A stretch of DNA of 10,023 nucleotides from an uncultured Intestinimonas sp. Its GTDB lineage: Bacteria; Bacillota_A; Clostridia; Oscillospirales; Oscillospiraceae. A program made the position numbers and the translations under genes. This document shows, one piece after another, positions 1 to 5,701 of the stretch; positions within the stretch are counted from its first letter, which is position 1; each line of letters opens with the position of its first letter. A model generated the notes under the pieces. The model was not told the origin of the DNA and made no database searches. It saw nothing but the letters and a program-made list of their open reading frames with translations. The stretch spans positions 1 to 10,023 of the forward strand of contig CAUBHZ010000036.1 in the NCBI GenBank assembly GCA_958435885.1. Direction: 5' to 3'.

Positions 1-641
1 TGGAGCCCGGCGGCCACCAGGCCGGCGATGTGGGCCATGTCCACGAACAGGTAGGCGCCCACCTCGTGGGCGATGTCGGCAAAGGCCTTGAAGTCGATGA
101 TCCGGGGATAGGCGGAGGCGCCGGCGATGATCATTTTGGGCTTGTGCTGCCGGGCCAGATCCCGGACCTGGTCGTAGTCGATGTAACCCTTGTCATTGAG
201 ACCGTAGGAGACCATATGATAGTTCTTGCCGGAGAAGTTCACGGGGGAGCCGTGGGTGAGGTGGCCGCCGTTGGCCAGATCCATGCCCAGCACGGTGTCG
301 CCGTGCTCGCACAAGGCCTGATAGACAGCGTAGTTGGCCTGGGCGCCGGAGTGGGGCTGGACGTTGGCGTGGTCGGCGCCGAAGAGTTTCTTTGCCCGCT
401 CAATGGCGATGTTCTCCACCACGTCCACGCACTGGCAGCCGCCGTAGTAGCGCTTGCCGGGATAGCCCTCGGCGTACTTGTTGGTGAGCACCGTGCCCAT
501 AGCCACCAGCACCGCTTCACTGACGATGTTCTCAGAGGCGATGAGCTCAATATTCCGCCGCTGCCGGGCCAGCTCGGCCGCCACGGTGGCGCCCACTTCA
601 GGGTCGCTGGCGGTGAGGAAATCGATCATTTCTTGTACCAT
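1..641 (-). CDS. glyA: Serine hydroxymethyltransferase, N-terminal part (runs off the left edge)
   Basis: Cytosolic PLP enzyme that interconverts serine plus tetrahydrofolate with glycine plus 5,10-methylene-THF, the main source of one-carbon units. The 213 residues present read as a typical bacterial [12 protein letters not shown] (31-38), the [15 protein letters not shown] stretch (54-68), PHSGAQAN (96-103), GGHLTHG (125-131) and VDMAHIAGL (200-208), which contains the PLP-contacting Asp. The Schiff-base lysine motif and the C-terminal domain lie outside the window. The start at 641 is chosen because GAGGTG sits just upstream at good spacing. An in-frame ATG 18 bases further up (659) lacks a convincing ribosome site. 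A good promoter lies at 693-721, divergent from nth. Family assignment is certain; the exact start is fairly sure. Confidence 0.96.
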   Translation of the reverse strand, partial: MVQEMIDFLTASDPEVGATVAAELARQRRNIELIASENIVSEAVLVAMGTVLTNKYAEGYPGKRYYGGCQCVDVVENIAIERAKKLFGADHANVQPHSGAQANYAVYQALCEHGDTVLGMDLANGGHLTHGSPVNFSGKNYHMVSYGLNDKGYIDYDQVRDLARQHKPKMIIAGASAYPRIIDFKAFADIAHEVGAYLFVDMAHIAGLVAAGL

Positions 642-672
642 TGCCGTCGCACCTCGCATCAAGAAAGTAATG

Positions 673-685
673 TGTCAAAGTGACA
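673..685. repeat. Short inverted repeat at the glyA transcription start, possible operator
   Basis: TGTCA-AAG-TGACA is a perfect 5-3-5 inverted repeat placed immediately downstream of the glyA -10 box, where a bound repressor would block initiation. The motif is short and could be chance. I cannot name a regulator for it. Confidence 0.35.
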
Positions 686-692
686 TGCAAAT

Positions 693-721
693 ATTATACC
701 GGAACCTTGGGAGAAATACAA
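693..721 (-). promoter_or_regulatory. Promoter of glyA
   Basis: On the minus strand a -35 TTGTAT (721-716) and a perfect -10 TATAAT (698-693) are separated by 17 bases. The start of transcription would fall near 686, leaving a leader of about 45 bases before the glyA ATG at 641. A short inverted repeat (673-685) lies right at or just after the predicted start point. Called from hexamers only. Confidence 0.75.
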
Positions 722-744
722 CTGTCATTCTTGGAAAAACACAG

Positions 745-773
745 TCGCATCTTGCCGGGGTTTATGGTATGAT
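745..773 (+). promoter_or_regulatory. Extended -10 promoter of nth
   Basis: TATGAT at 768-773 is preceded by TGG (765-767), which gives an extended -10 TGnTATGAT. The -35 region at 17-base spacing (745-750, TCGCAT) is poor, as is common for extended -10 promoters. Transcription would begin near 780, directly before a GC-rich hairpin (782-799), and would lead to the nth start at 828. Confidence 0.55.
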
Positions 774-781
774 AGCAGAGA

Positions 782-799
782 CCGGCGGAAGACCGCCGG
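782..799 (+). other. GC-rich hairpin at the 5' end of the nth leader
   Basis: CCGGCGG (782-788) pairs with CCGCCGG (793-799) around an AAGA loop. If transcription starts near 780 the stem forms almost at the 5' end of the mRNA. Such stems can protect a transcript from 5'-end-dependent decay. There is no U-tract, so it is not a terminator. The pairing is seen; the role is inferred. Confidence 0.4.
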
Positions 800-827
800 C
801 AGTACGGCGTGGAAAGGAATGGCCGAT

Positions 828-1472
828 ATGACCAAGAAAGAGCGGGCCAGAGCCATCGTGGAGGAGCTCAAGGCCCTTTATCCGGAGGGGATCTGTTCTC
901 TCAACTACCCCAAGCCCTATGAGCTGCTGTTTGCCGTCCGCCTGTCGGCCCAGTGCACCGACGAGCGGGTGAACATGGTGACGCCGGCCCTTTTTGCCCG
1001 GTTCCCCACCCTGGAGTCCCTGGCCCAGGCCGACGTGTCCGAGGTGGAGGAGTACATCCACTCCACCGGCTTTTTCCGGGCCAAGGCCCGGGATATCGTG
1101 GCCGCCTCCCAGATGATGCTGGAGCAGTTCGGCGGCAGGGTGCCCGACAATATGGAGGACCTGCTGAAACTGCCCGGTGTGGGGCGGAAGACGGCCAACC
1201 TCATCCTGGGGGACGCCTACCACGTCCCCGGCGTGGTGGTGGCGGACACCCACTGCATCCGCATCTCGGGCAAGCTGGGCCTCACCGACGGCACCAAGGA
1301 CCCGGGCAAGGTGGAGACTCAGCTCAGGAAGGTGCTGCCGCCGGAGGAGTCCAACGACTTCTGCCACCGGATGGTGCTCCACGGCCGGGCGGTGTGCACC
1401 GCCCGGAAGCCGGACTGCCAGAACTGCACCTTGCGGCCCTGGTGCGCCTTCTTCCAAAAAAGCGCCAAATGA
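828..1472 (+). CDS. nth: Endonuclease III (DNA glycosylase/AP lyase)
   Basis: Base-excision repair enzyme that removes oxidised pyrimidines and nicks the abasic site by beta-elimination. The 214-residue product matches the usual length. It carries the helix-hairpin-helix LPGVGRKTAN (115-124) with catalytic Lys121, the catalytic Asp140 in VADTH, and a C-terminal [4Fe-4S] loop with C-x6-C-x2-C-x5-C spacing (Cys190, 197, 200, 206). The start is set at 828 because AAAGGA (813-818) lies 9 bases before it. The ATG at 819 touches that ribosome site directly and is unlikely to be used. The gene stands alone between its own promoter and the bidirectional terminator at 1491-1524. No unusual features. 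Confidence 0.96.
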   Translation: MTKKERARAIVEELKALYPEGICSLNYPKPYELLFAVRLSAQCTDERVNMVTPALFARFPTLESLAQADVSEVEEYIHSTGFFRAKARDIVAASQMMLEQFGGRVPDNMEDLLKLPGVGRKTANLILGDAYHVPGVVVADTHCIRISGKLGLTDGTKDPGKVETQLRKVLPPEESNDFCHRMVLHGRAVCTARKPDCQNCTLRPWCAFFQKSAK

Positions 1473-1490
1473 CCGGCTCGACGAATGAGA

Positions 1491-1524
1491 AAAAGGACCT
1501 GCGGCCTACGCCGCAGGTCCTTTT
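1491..1524. terminator. Bidirectional intrinsic terminator between nth and rarA
   Basis: An 11-bp perfect stem, GGACCTGCGGC (1495-1505) with its complement at 1510-1520, closes a CTAC loop. It is flanked by A residues on the left and TTTT on the right, so it gives a U-tract in either direction. It sits between the converging stop codons of nth (1472) and rarA (1537) and can end both transcripts. Confidence 0.93.
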
Positions 1525-1536
1525 GACATTTTAATG

Positions 1537-2808
1537 TTAAAAATCAGGCCCTTTGATCTCCTCCCAGTAGCGCTTGGCGGCCTGCTCCGTCTTGTTTTCG
1601 GCGTAGGTGTAGTACCGGGTACCCAGGAGGCTGTCGGGGAGGTACTGCTGCCGTACCCAGTGGTGGGGGAAGTCGTGGGGGTAGAGGTAGCCCTGTTCCC
1701 GCTCCATGCCAGCGGAGTCGGCGTGTTTATTCTGGAGGTGGCGGGGATAGTCCCCGGTCTTGCCCGCCCGCACGTCGGCCAGGGCGGCGTCCAGGGCGAT
1801 GTGGGCGGAGTTGGATTTGGGGCTGGTGGCCATGAGCACCGCCGCGTCCCCCAGGGGGATGCGGGCTTCAGGGAGGCCCAGCATGTTGGCGGCGTCCACG
1901 CAGGCCTTGACGATGGGGATGATCTGGGGGTAGGCCAGGCCGATGTCCTCGCAGGCGATGACCATGAGGCGGCGGCAGGCGGAGATCAGGTCCCCCGCCT
2001 CCAGCAGCCGGGCCAGGTAGTGGCAGGCGGCGTCGGGGTCGGAGCCCCGGATGGACTTCTGGAGGGCGGAGAGGATGTCGTAATGGTCGTCCCCCTCCCG
2101 GTCGTACCGCATGGCGGAGCGCTGGGCCACCACCTGGGCGTCGGCCAGGGTCACCCGCAGCACTCCATTTTCCCGCCGGGCGGTGTTCATCAAAAGCTCC
2201 ACCGCGTTCATGGCCTTGCGCACGTCGCCGCCGCAGGCCGAGGCGATGGCCTCCCGCACCCCGTCCTCACAGGAGAGCTCCGCCCCCAGTCGGCCGGCCA
2301 TGATGGCCATGCCCCGGTCGATAGCGGGGAGGACGTCGGCGGGCTCCACCGGCTTGAACTCAAAGACGGTGGAACGGCTGAGCACGGCGTTGTAGACGTA
2401 GAAGTAGGGATTCTCCGTGGTGGAGGCGATGAGGGTGACGTCTCCCTTCTCAATGACCTCCAGCAGGGACTGCTGCTGCTTTTTGTTGAAGTACTGGATC
2501 TCGTCCAGGTAGAGGAGAATGCCGTTGGGCGCCAGCATGGTGCCCACGTCGGCCAGTACGTCCTTCACGTCGGAGAGGGAGCCGGTGGTGGCGTTGATCC
2601 GCCGCAGGGCGCGGTTGGTCCGGGCGGCGATGAGGTTGGCCACGGTGGTCTTGCCGGTGCCCGAGGGACCATAGAAGACCAGGTTAGGGATGTTCCCGCT
2701 CTCGATGATGCGCCGCAGCAGCCCGTCCGGGCCCAGAATGTGCCGCTGGCCCACCACTTCGTCCAGGCTGGTAGGGCGGATCTCGTCCGCCAGAGGCCGG
2801 TACGCCAT
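1537..2808 (-). CDS. rarA: Replication-associated recombination protein A (RarA/MgsA, AAA+ ATPase)
   Basis: AAA+ ATPase related to clamp loaders and to eukaryotic WRNIP1/Mgs1. It works at stalled replication forks and on single-stranded gaps. The 423-residue protein has the normal length. Near the N terminus are the conserved RPTSLDEVVGQ (11-21), Walker A GPSGTGKTT (47-55), Walker B LLYLDEIQ (98-105) and the sensor-1 segment STTENP (129-134). The C-terminal half has the tetramerisation-type helices typical of the family (ACEDIGLAYP, PKSNSAH, GYLYPHDF). The start at 2808 follows GGGAGG at 7-base spacing. A reading frame extends 18 codons further upstream, but those codons run through a terminator hairpin and promoter and are unlikely to be translated. 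The promoter is at 2853-2881. Confidence 0.95.
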   Translation of the reverse strand: MAYRPLADEIRPTSLDEVVGQRHILGPDGLLRRIIESGNIPNLVFYGPSGTGKTTVANLIAARTNRALRRINATTGSLSDVKDVLADVGTMLAPNGILLYLDEIQYFNKKQQQSLLEVIEKGDVTLIASTTENPYFYVYNAVLSRSTVFEFKPVEPADVLPAIDRGMAIMAGRLGAELSCEDGVREAIASACGGDVRKAMNAVELLMNTARRENGVLRVTLADAQVVAQRSAMRYDREGDDHYDILSALQKSIRGSDPDAACHYLARLLEAGDLISACRRLMVIACEDIGLAYPQIIPIVKACVDAANMLGLPEARIPLGDAAVLMATSPKSNSAHIALDAALADVRAGKTGDYPRHLQNKHADSAGMEREQGYLYPHDFPHHWVRQQYLPDSLLGTRYYTYAENKTEQAAKRYWEEIKGPDF

Positions 2809-2822
2809 AAAAAGACCTCCCG

Positions 2823-2857
2823 AAAAAAGAATGGAGGGGAATGTTCCCCTCCATTCT
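2823..2857 (-). terminator. Intrinsic terminator downstream of the DUF2500 gene
   Basis: On the minus strand a near-perfect palindrome (2857-2828; 13-14 bp arms beginning AGAATGGAGGGGAA, loop of 2-4 bases) runs straight into six T residues (2828-2823). This is a textbook intrinsic terminator for transcripts arriving from the DUF2500 gene. It ends one base before the rarA ribosome site and overlaps the -10 box of the proposed rarA promoter. Confidence 0.8.
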
Positions 2858-2884
2858 AACATGTGTTCGATTCTGCGTAAAGGG
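2849..2884 (-). repeat. Promoter-bearing repeat, copy A
   Basis: A 36-base block that matches 3297-3332 at 29 of 36 positions by direct alignment. Conserved parts are the first 10 bases (CTCCATTCTA on the plus strand), the CATGT core and the CGTAAAGGG end. These correspond to the -10 flank, spacer and -35 of the rarA promoter read on the minus strand. Confidence 0.6.
2853..2881 (-). promoter_or_regulatory. Promoter of rarA, overlapping the upstream terminator
   Basis: The -35 TTTACG (2881-2876) and -10 TAGAAT (2858-2853) are 17 bases apart on the minus strand. The same hexamers with the same spacing precede the DUF2500 gene (3301-3329) within a 36-base block, which strengthens the call. Transcription would start near 2847, inside the 5' arm of the terminator palindrome. 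The rarA transcript would therefore lack most of that arm and escape termination. Confidence 0.65.
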
Positions 2885-2896
2885 GAACTTCCCCTT
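2880..2896. repeat. Small palindrome just after the DUF2500 stop codon
   Basis: AAGGGGAA (2880-2887) and TTCCCCTT (2889-2896) form a perfect inverted repeat around one base. It overlaps the DUF2500 stop codon (2897-2895) and abuts the rarA -35. Only three T residues follow on the minus strand, so it is at best a weak terminator. It shares the GGGGAA/TTCCCC core with the palindrome at 2828-2857. Confidence 0.5.
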
Positions 2897-3269
2897 ACCG
2901 CTGGCGCTGAAAGCCGAGATAGCGGGTCCCCTGGAAGGTGAGACTGCCCTGGTCATCCTCCACCAGCATGCCGTATTCCCCTCTGGGGATGAGAAACTCC
3001 ATGCGATCGCCGCTCTCCACCTGGAAGGTGGCGTAATAGGTGGTGGAGGTCCGTATTCCGTGGTCGTCGTGGCTGCGGCGAATGATGTCACTCCGCTTGG
3101 TGACGACCTGGGCACGCACCGTCAGAACGGGGGAGCGGTTGTTCCGATGCCACTGGGAGGCGCCTCTCACAACAACGAAAATAATGCAGCCGATGATGAG
3201 GACGAACACGATGAGGAACAGAATGGGGAAAAGCTGGAAGAGAAGGTTCATGGAGCTGTATCCTGCCAT
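2895..3269 (-). CDS. DUF2500 domain-containing small membrane protein
   Basis: A 124-residue protein of the DUF2500 family, function unknown. One strongly hydrophobic segment (about 9-35, FQLFPILFLIVFVLIIGCII onward) should anchor it in the membrane. The soluble domain after it holds the family's recognisable elements: SPVLTVRAQVVTKR (46-59), TSTTYYATFQVESGDRMEF (74-92) and LTFQGTRYLGF (110-120). The start at 3269 follows GGAGG with a 9-base gap. A longer reading from 3302 would begin inside the promoter -10 box and is rejected. A second Met at residue 7 is possible. The gene has its own promoter (3301-3329) and is closed by the terminator at 2823-2857, so it is probably monocistronic. Confidence 0.85.
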   Translation of the reverse strand: MAGYSSMNLLFQLFPILFLIVFVLIIGCIIFVVVRGASQWHRNNRSPVLTVRAQVVTKRSDIIRRSHDDHGIRTSTTYYATFQVESGDRMEFLIPRGEYGMLVEDDQGSLTFQGTRYLGFQRQR

Positions 3270-3296
3270 CTGAAAGGCCCTCCGTTCTCTGTTTTT

Positions 3297-3332
3297 CTCC
3301 ATTCTACCATGTATCCGCGCCTTCGTAAAGGG
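3297..3332 (-). repeat. Promoter-bearing repeat, copy B
   Basis: Second copy of the 36-base block found at 2849-2884, with seven differences concentrated in the spacer. In this copy the substituted spacer bases create a CGCGCC/GGCGCG inverted repeat (3316-3321 with 3331-3336) around the -35, which copy A lacks. Confidence 0.6.
3301..3329 (-). promoter_or_regulatory. Promoter of the DUF2500 gene
   Basis: The -35 TTTACG (3329-3324) and -10 TAGAAT (3306-3301) have a 17-base spacer on the minus strand. Transcription would begin near 3294, giving a leader of about 25 bases with the GGAGGG ribosome site before the ATG at 3269. The same two hexamers precede rarA. No obvious U-tract terminator separates it from the S1-protein gene upstream, so some read-through is possible. 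Confidence 0.65.
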
Positions 3333-3376
3333 CGCGCTGCGGCTTTTCCCGGACGGGAAGGGCCCGGAGCCGGCCG

Positions 3377-4309
3377 TTACAGGAAGCTGGTCTCCAGCCC
3401 CGTTTTCCGGCAGCCCTCGGGGGCGTAGCGCCAGTGTCCCAGCCGGCCGTCAGTGATGAAGTAGGTGAGGGGCGGCGGCGTGGGCTCCGGGGGCAGCCGG
3501 TCGATGATGAGGAGCTTGATTTTCATCCGCTCGGGCAGGATGGACTTGAGGAAGACGGAGACCCGGTCTCCCTCCCGCAGGTCCTCCCGGGGCTCGGCCA
3601 GGCCGGACAGATTGGGGAAGAGCTCCACAAAAATGCCGTAGTCCTTGATGCCCCGGACCCAGCCTGCCACCGTCATGCCGGGGGCGAGACGGCGGGCGTT
3701 CTCCTCCCAGGTGCCCAGCAGCTCCCGGTGGGTAAGCCGTACCCGGCCCAGGTTGGGGTCGGTGTCCACCACGGCGGCGAAGATCTCCTGGCCCACGGCG
3801 AAGCGGCAGGCGGGGTGGGGGATACGGGAGACCGAGATCTGCTCCAGGCCGATCATGGACACCAGGCCGCAGCCCATGTCCACAAAGGCGCCGAAGGGCT
3901 CCAGATGGGTGACGGTGCAGGGGATGACCATGCCTGGCCGCAGCCGGGCCATGAGGGCCTCCCGGGCCAGCAGCTGGGCCCGGCGGCGGGAGAGGAGGAG
4001 CCGGGGACCCTCAGGGCCCTCCATGACCCCCTCCACCAGAAAACACACCGGCTTGCCCACCCGGGAGAGGATGGCGATGTCCCGGACGGTGCCCTCTGCC
4101 ACCCCCACGGCGGTCTCCAGCCGGGGGATCACCCCGATGAAGGGTCCCAGGGCTACGGTGAGGTCGTGTTCCGGGGAACAGGAGAGGGCCATGCCCTCCA
4201 GGATCTGGTCCCGGTCCCGGGCGGAGAGCAGCCCGGACAGAGAGGAACAGGCGGCCCGGTTCTCCGGCGTCTCCAGGCGTCTGCCCTCGGGAAGAAAACG
4301 GCTGAGCAT
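3377..4309 (-). CDS. S1 RNA-binding domain protein (ribosomal protein S1-like), function unknown
   Basis: A 310-residue protein built of S1/OB-fold repeats, so presumably an RNA binder in the cytosol. The middle repeat is clear (about 123-196: LRPGMVIPCTVTHLEPFGAF, then QISVSRIPHP and a closing RVRLTHREL). A third follows (about 207-270: LAPGMTVAGWVRGIKDYGIF, NLSGLAEP). An earlier degenerate repeat is likely at about 38-110, ending in RLLLSRRRA. A proline-rich linker (273-280) leads to a short tail, WRYAPEGC to the end, of unknown role. It is shorter than classical S1 and resembles the truncated S1-like proteins of Clostridia. The start at 4309 is 9 bases from AAAGGA; the ATG at 4318 abuts that site. 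It diverges from DUF951. Confidence 0.8.
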   Translation of the reverse strand: MLSRFLPEGRRLETPENRAACSSLSGLLSARDRDQILEGMALSCSPEHDLTVALGPFIGVIPRLETAVGVAEGTVRDIAILSRVGKPVCFLVEGVMEGPEGPRLLLSRRRAQLLAREALMARLRPGMVIPCTVTHLEPFGAFVDMGCGLVSMIGLEQISVSRIPHPACRFAVGQEIFAAVVDTDPNLGRVRLTHRELLGTWEENARRLAPGMTVAGWVRGIKDYGIFVELFPNLSGLAEPREDLREGDRVSVFLKSILPERMKIKLLIIDRLPPEPTPPPLTYFITDGRLGHWRYAPEGCRKTGLETSFL

Positions 4310-4352
4310 CCCGATCATTCCTTTCTATGGTCCCGTTTTTTGCGGATAAGTC

Positions 4353-4382
4353 ACTATATGCGCCGGGAAAGCCGGAATTGAC
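4353..4382 (-). promoter_or_regulatory. Possible weak promoter of the S1-domain gene
   Basis: On the minus strand TATAGT (4358-4353) could serve as -10. The best -35 at 18-base spacing is the poor GTCAAT (4382-4377). It would overlap the -35 of the strong divergent promoter at 4378-4406, so polymerase could occupy only one at a time. Tentative. Confidence 0.35.
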
Positions 4383-4406
4383 AGGAGCGGTCCGGGAACC
4401 TATAAT
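4378..4406 (+). promoter_or_regulatory. Consensus sigma70 promoter of the DUF951-hisC-radical SAM operon
   Basis: TTGACA (4378-4383) and TATAAT (4401-4406) are both perfect consensus hexamers with the ideal 17-base spacer. Transcription would begin near 4413, leaving a leader of about 30 bases with AAGGAGG (4428-4434) before the DUF951 ATG. It is the strongest-looking promoter in the window. Confidence 0.93.
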
Positions 4407-4442
4407 AAAATAATTGTAATCTGCGGGAAGGAGGCGCCCACC

Positions 4443-4634
4443 ATGGATGTGCGTCTGGGCGATGTTTTGGAGATGAAGAAGCCCCACCCCTGCGGCAGCA
4501 AGGAGTGGCTGGTGCTGCGGGTGGGAATGGACTTCCGGCTCCGCTGCCAGGGCTGCGGCCACGAGGTCATGCTGCCCCGGAGCAAGGCGGAAAAGAACAT
4601 CAAAAAGATCCTGCGGGAGGAGGAGCAGCCGTGA
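4443..4634 (+). CDS. DUF951 domain-containing small protein
   Basis: A 63-residue protein of the DUF951 family, common in Firmicutes and without an established function. The family hallmarks are present: KPHPCGS (13-19), VLRVGMD (24-30), a CxxC pair (Cys35, Cys38) and MLPRS (43-47). With Cys17 there are three cysteines and a nearby histidine that might hold a metal ion, which is inference. The tail is lysine- and glutamate-rich. The start follows AAGGAGG at 8 bases. It is the first gene of an operon, and its stop overlaps the hisC GTG start (GTGA, 4631-4634). Confidence 0.9.
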   Translation: MDVRLGDVLEMKKPHPCGSKEWLVLRVGMDFRLRCQGCGHEVMLPRSKAEKNIKKILREEEQP

Positions 4635-5701
4635 AAAAGTACTGGAGCCGCCGGATTCGGGATATGGTTCCCTACGTGCCGGGGGAGCAGCCCAAGGACC
4701 GGGTCTTTATCAAGCTCAACACCAATGAGAACCCCTATCCCCCGTCCCCCAAGGCCCTGGAGGCCCTGCGGGAGACGGCGGACGACCGGCTGCGGCTCTA
4801 CCCGGACCCGGAGTGTGCGCAACTCCGCGCCGCCATCGCCGCCGCCCACGGCCTCTCCCCGGAGCAGGTCTTCCCCGGCAACGGCTCCGACGAGGTGCTG
4901 GCCTTCTGCTTCCAGGCCTTCTTTGACCCCGACCGGCCGGTGTGCTTTGCCGACATCACCTATACCTTCTACGCCGTCTACGCCGAGTATTTCGGCCTCA
5001 CCCCCCGGCTCATCCCCCTGGGAGAGGACTTCTCCCTGCCGGTGGCGCCCTTCTGCACCGGGGACAGCGGCGGCGTGGTGGTGGCCAACCCCAACGCCCC
5101 CACGGGGCTGGAGGTGGCCCGGGAGGACCTGATCCGCATTCTGGAGTCCAACCCCCAGGCGATAGTCCTGGTGGATGAGGCCTACATCGACTTCGGCGGC
5201 ACCTCCGCCGACACCCTGGTGGACCGCTATGACAACCTGGTGGTGGTGCGCACCCTCTCCAAGGGCCACGGCCTGGCCGGCATGCGGGTGGGCTACGCCC
5301 TGGGCAATCCCGACCTGATGGCCGCCCTCCGGTGCGTCCGGGACTCCATCAACTCCTATACTGTGGACCGCGCCGCCCAGGCGGCGGCCACCGCCTCCAT
5401 CGCCGATGCGGCCTATTTTGAAGCCCAGGCGGCCAAGGTGTCCGCTACTCGGGACCGGGCGGCGGCGCAGCTGCGGGAGCTGGGCTTTGACGTCACCGAC
5501 TCCAAGGCAAACTTCTTGTTTGTCCATCACCCCAAAGTCGCCGCCAAGACTCTGCTGGACGGTCTGCGGCAGCGGGGCATCCTGGTGCGCTGGTTTGACC
5601 GGCCCAGGATCTCCGACCACCTGCGCGTCACCGTGGGCACCGACGAGGAGATGGAGGCCCTTTATCAAGCCATGAAAGAACTGACGGAGGAACGTTTGTG
5701 A
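4631..5701 (+). CDS. hisC: Histidinol-phosphate aminotransferase (class I/II PLP aminotransferase)
   Basis: PLP enzyme that transfers an amino group from glutamate to imidazole-acetol phosphate in histidine synthesis; homologues can also act on aromatic keto acids. The 356-residue length is normal. It shows the HisC N-terminal LNTNENPYPPSP (29-40), GNGSDEVL (83-90), NPNAPTG (153-159), VDEAY with PLP-contacting Asp182 and Tyr185, TLSKGHGLAGMRVGY (208-222) with the Schiff-base Lys211, and a late LRVTVGT substrate-Arg motif. The start is GTG at 4631, 7 bases after AGGAGG, overlapping the DUF951 stop. No other his gene is in view. The related CobD (threonine-phosphate decarboxylase) is an alternative given the cbi genes nearby, but the N-terminal motif favours HisC. 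Confidence 0.88.
   Translation: MKKYWSRRIRDMVPYVPGEQPKDRVFIKLNTNENPYPPSPKALEALRETADDRLRLYPDPECAQLRAAIAAAHGLSPEQVFPGNGSDEVLAFCFQAFFDPDRPVCFADITYTFYAVYAEYFGLTPRLIPLGEDFSLPVAPFCTGDSGGVVVANPNAPTGLEVAREDLIRILESNPQAIVLVDEAYIDFGGTSADTLVDRYDNLVVVRTLSKGHGLAGMRVGYALGNPDLMAALRCVRDSINSYTVDRAAQAAATASIADAAYFEAQAAKVSATRDRAAAQLRELGFDVTDSKANFLFVHHPKVAAKTLLDGLRQRGILVRWFDRPRISDHLRVTVGTDEEMEALYQAMKELTEERL

Noticed and set aside
30..683. A 217-codon open frame on the plus strand opposite glyA
   Set aside because: Antisense of a clear SHMT sequence; Gly/Val/His-rich with no recognisable domain.
1534..2859. A 441-codon open frame on the plus strand exactly opposite rarA
   Set aside because: It mirrors the rarA codons in high-GC DNA, has low-complexity Gly/Val/His-rich content, no ribosome site or family motif, and rarA is unmistakable on the other strand.
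3316..3376. Possible terminator after the S1-domain gene
   Set aside because: TTCCCG/CGGGAA and CGCGCC/GGCGCG inverted repeats are visible, but neither has a T-run on the minus strand.
4400..5668. A 422-codon open frame on the minus strand opposite hisC
   Set aside because: GC-rich shadow frame; hisC has the full set of catalytic motifs on the plus strand.
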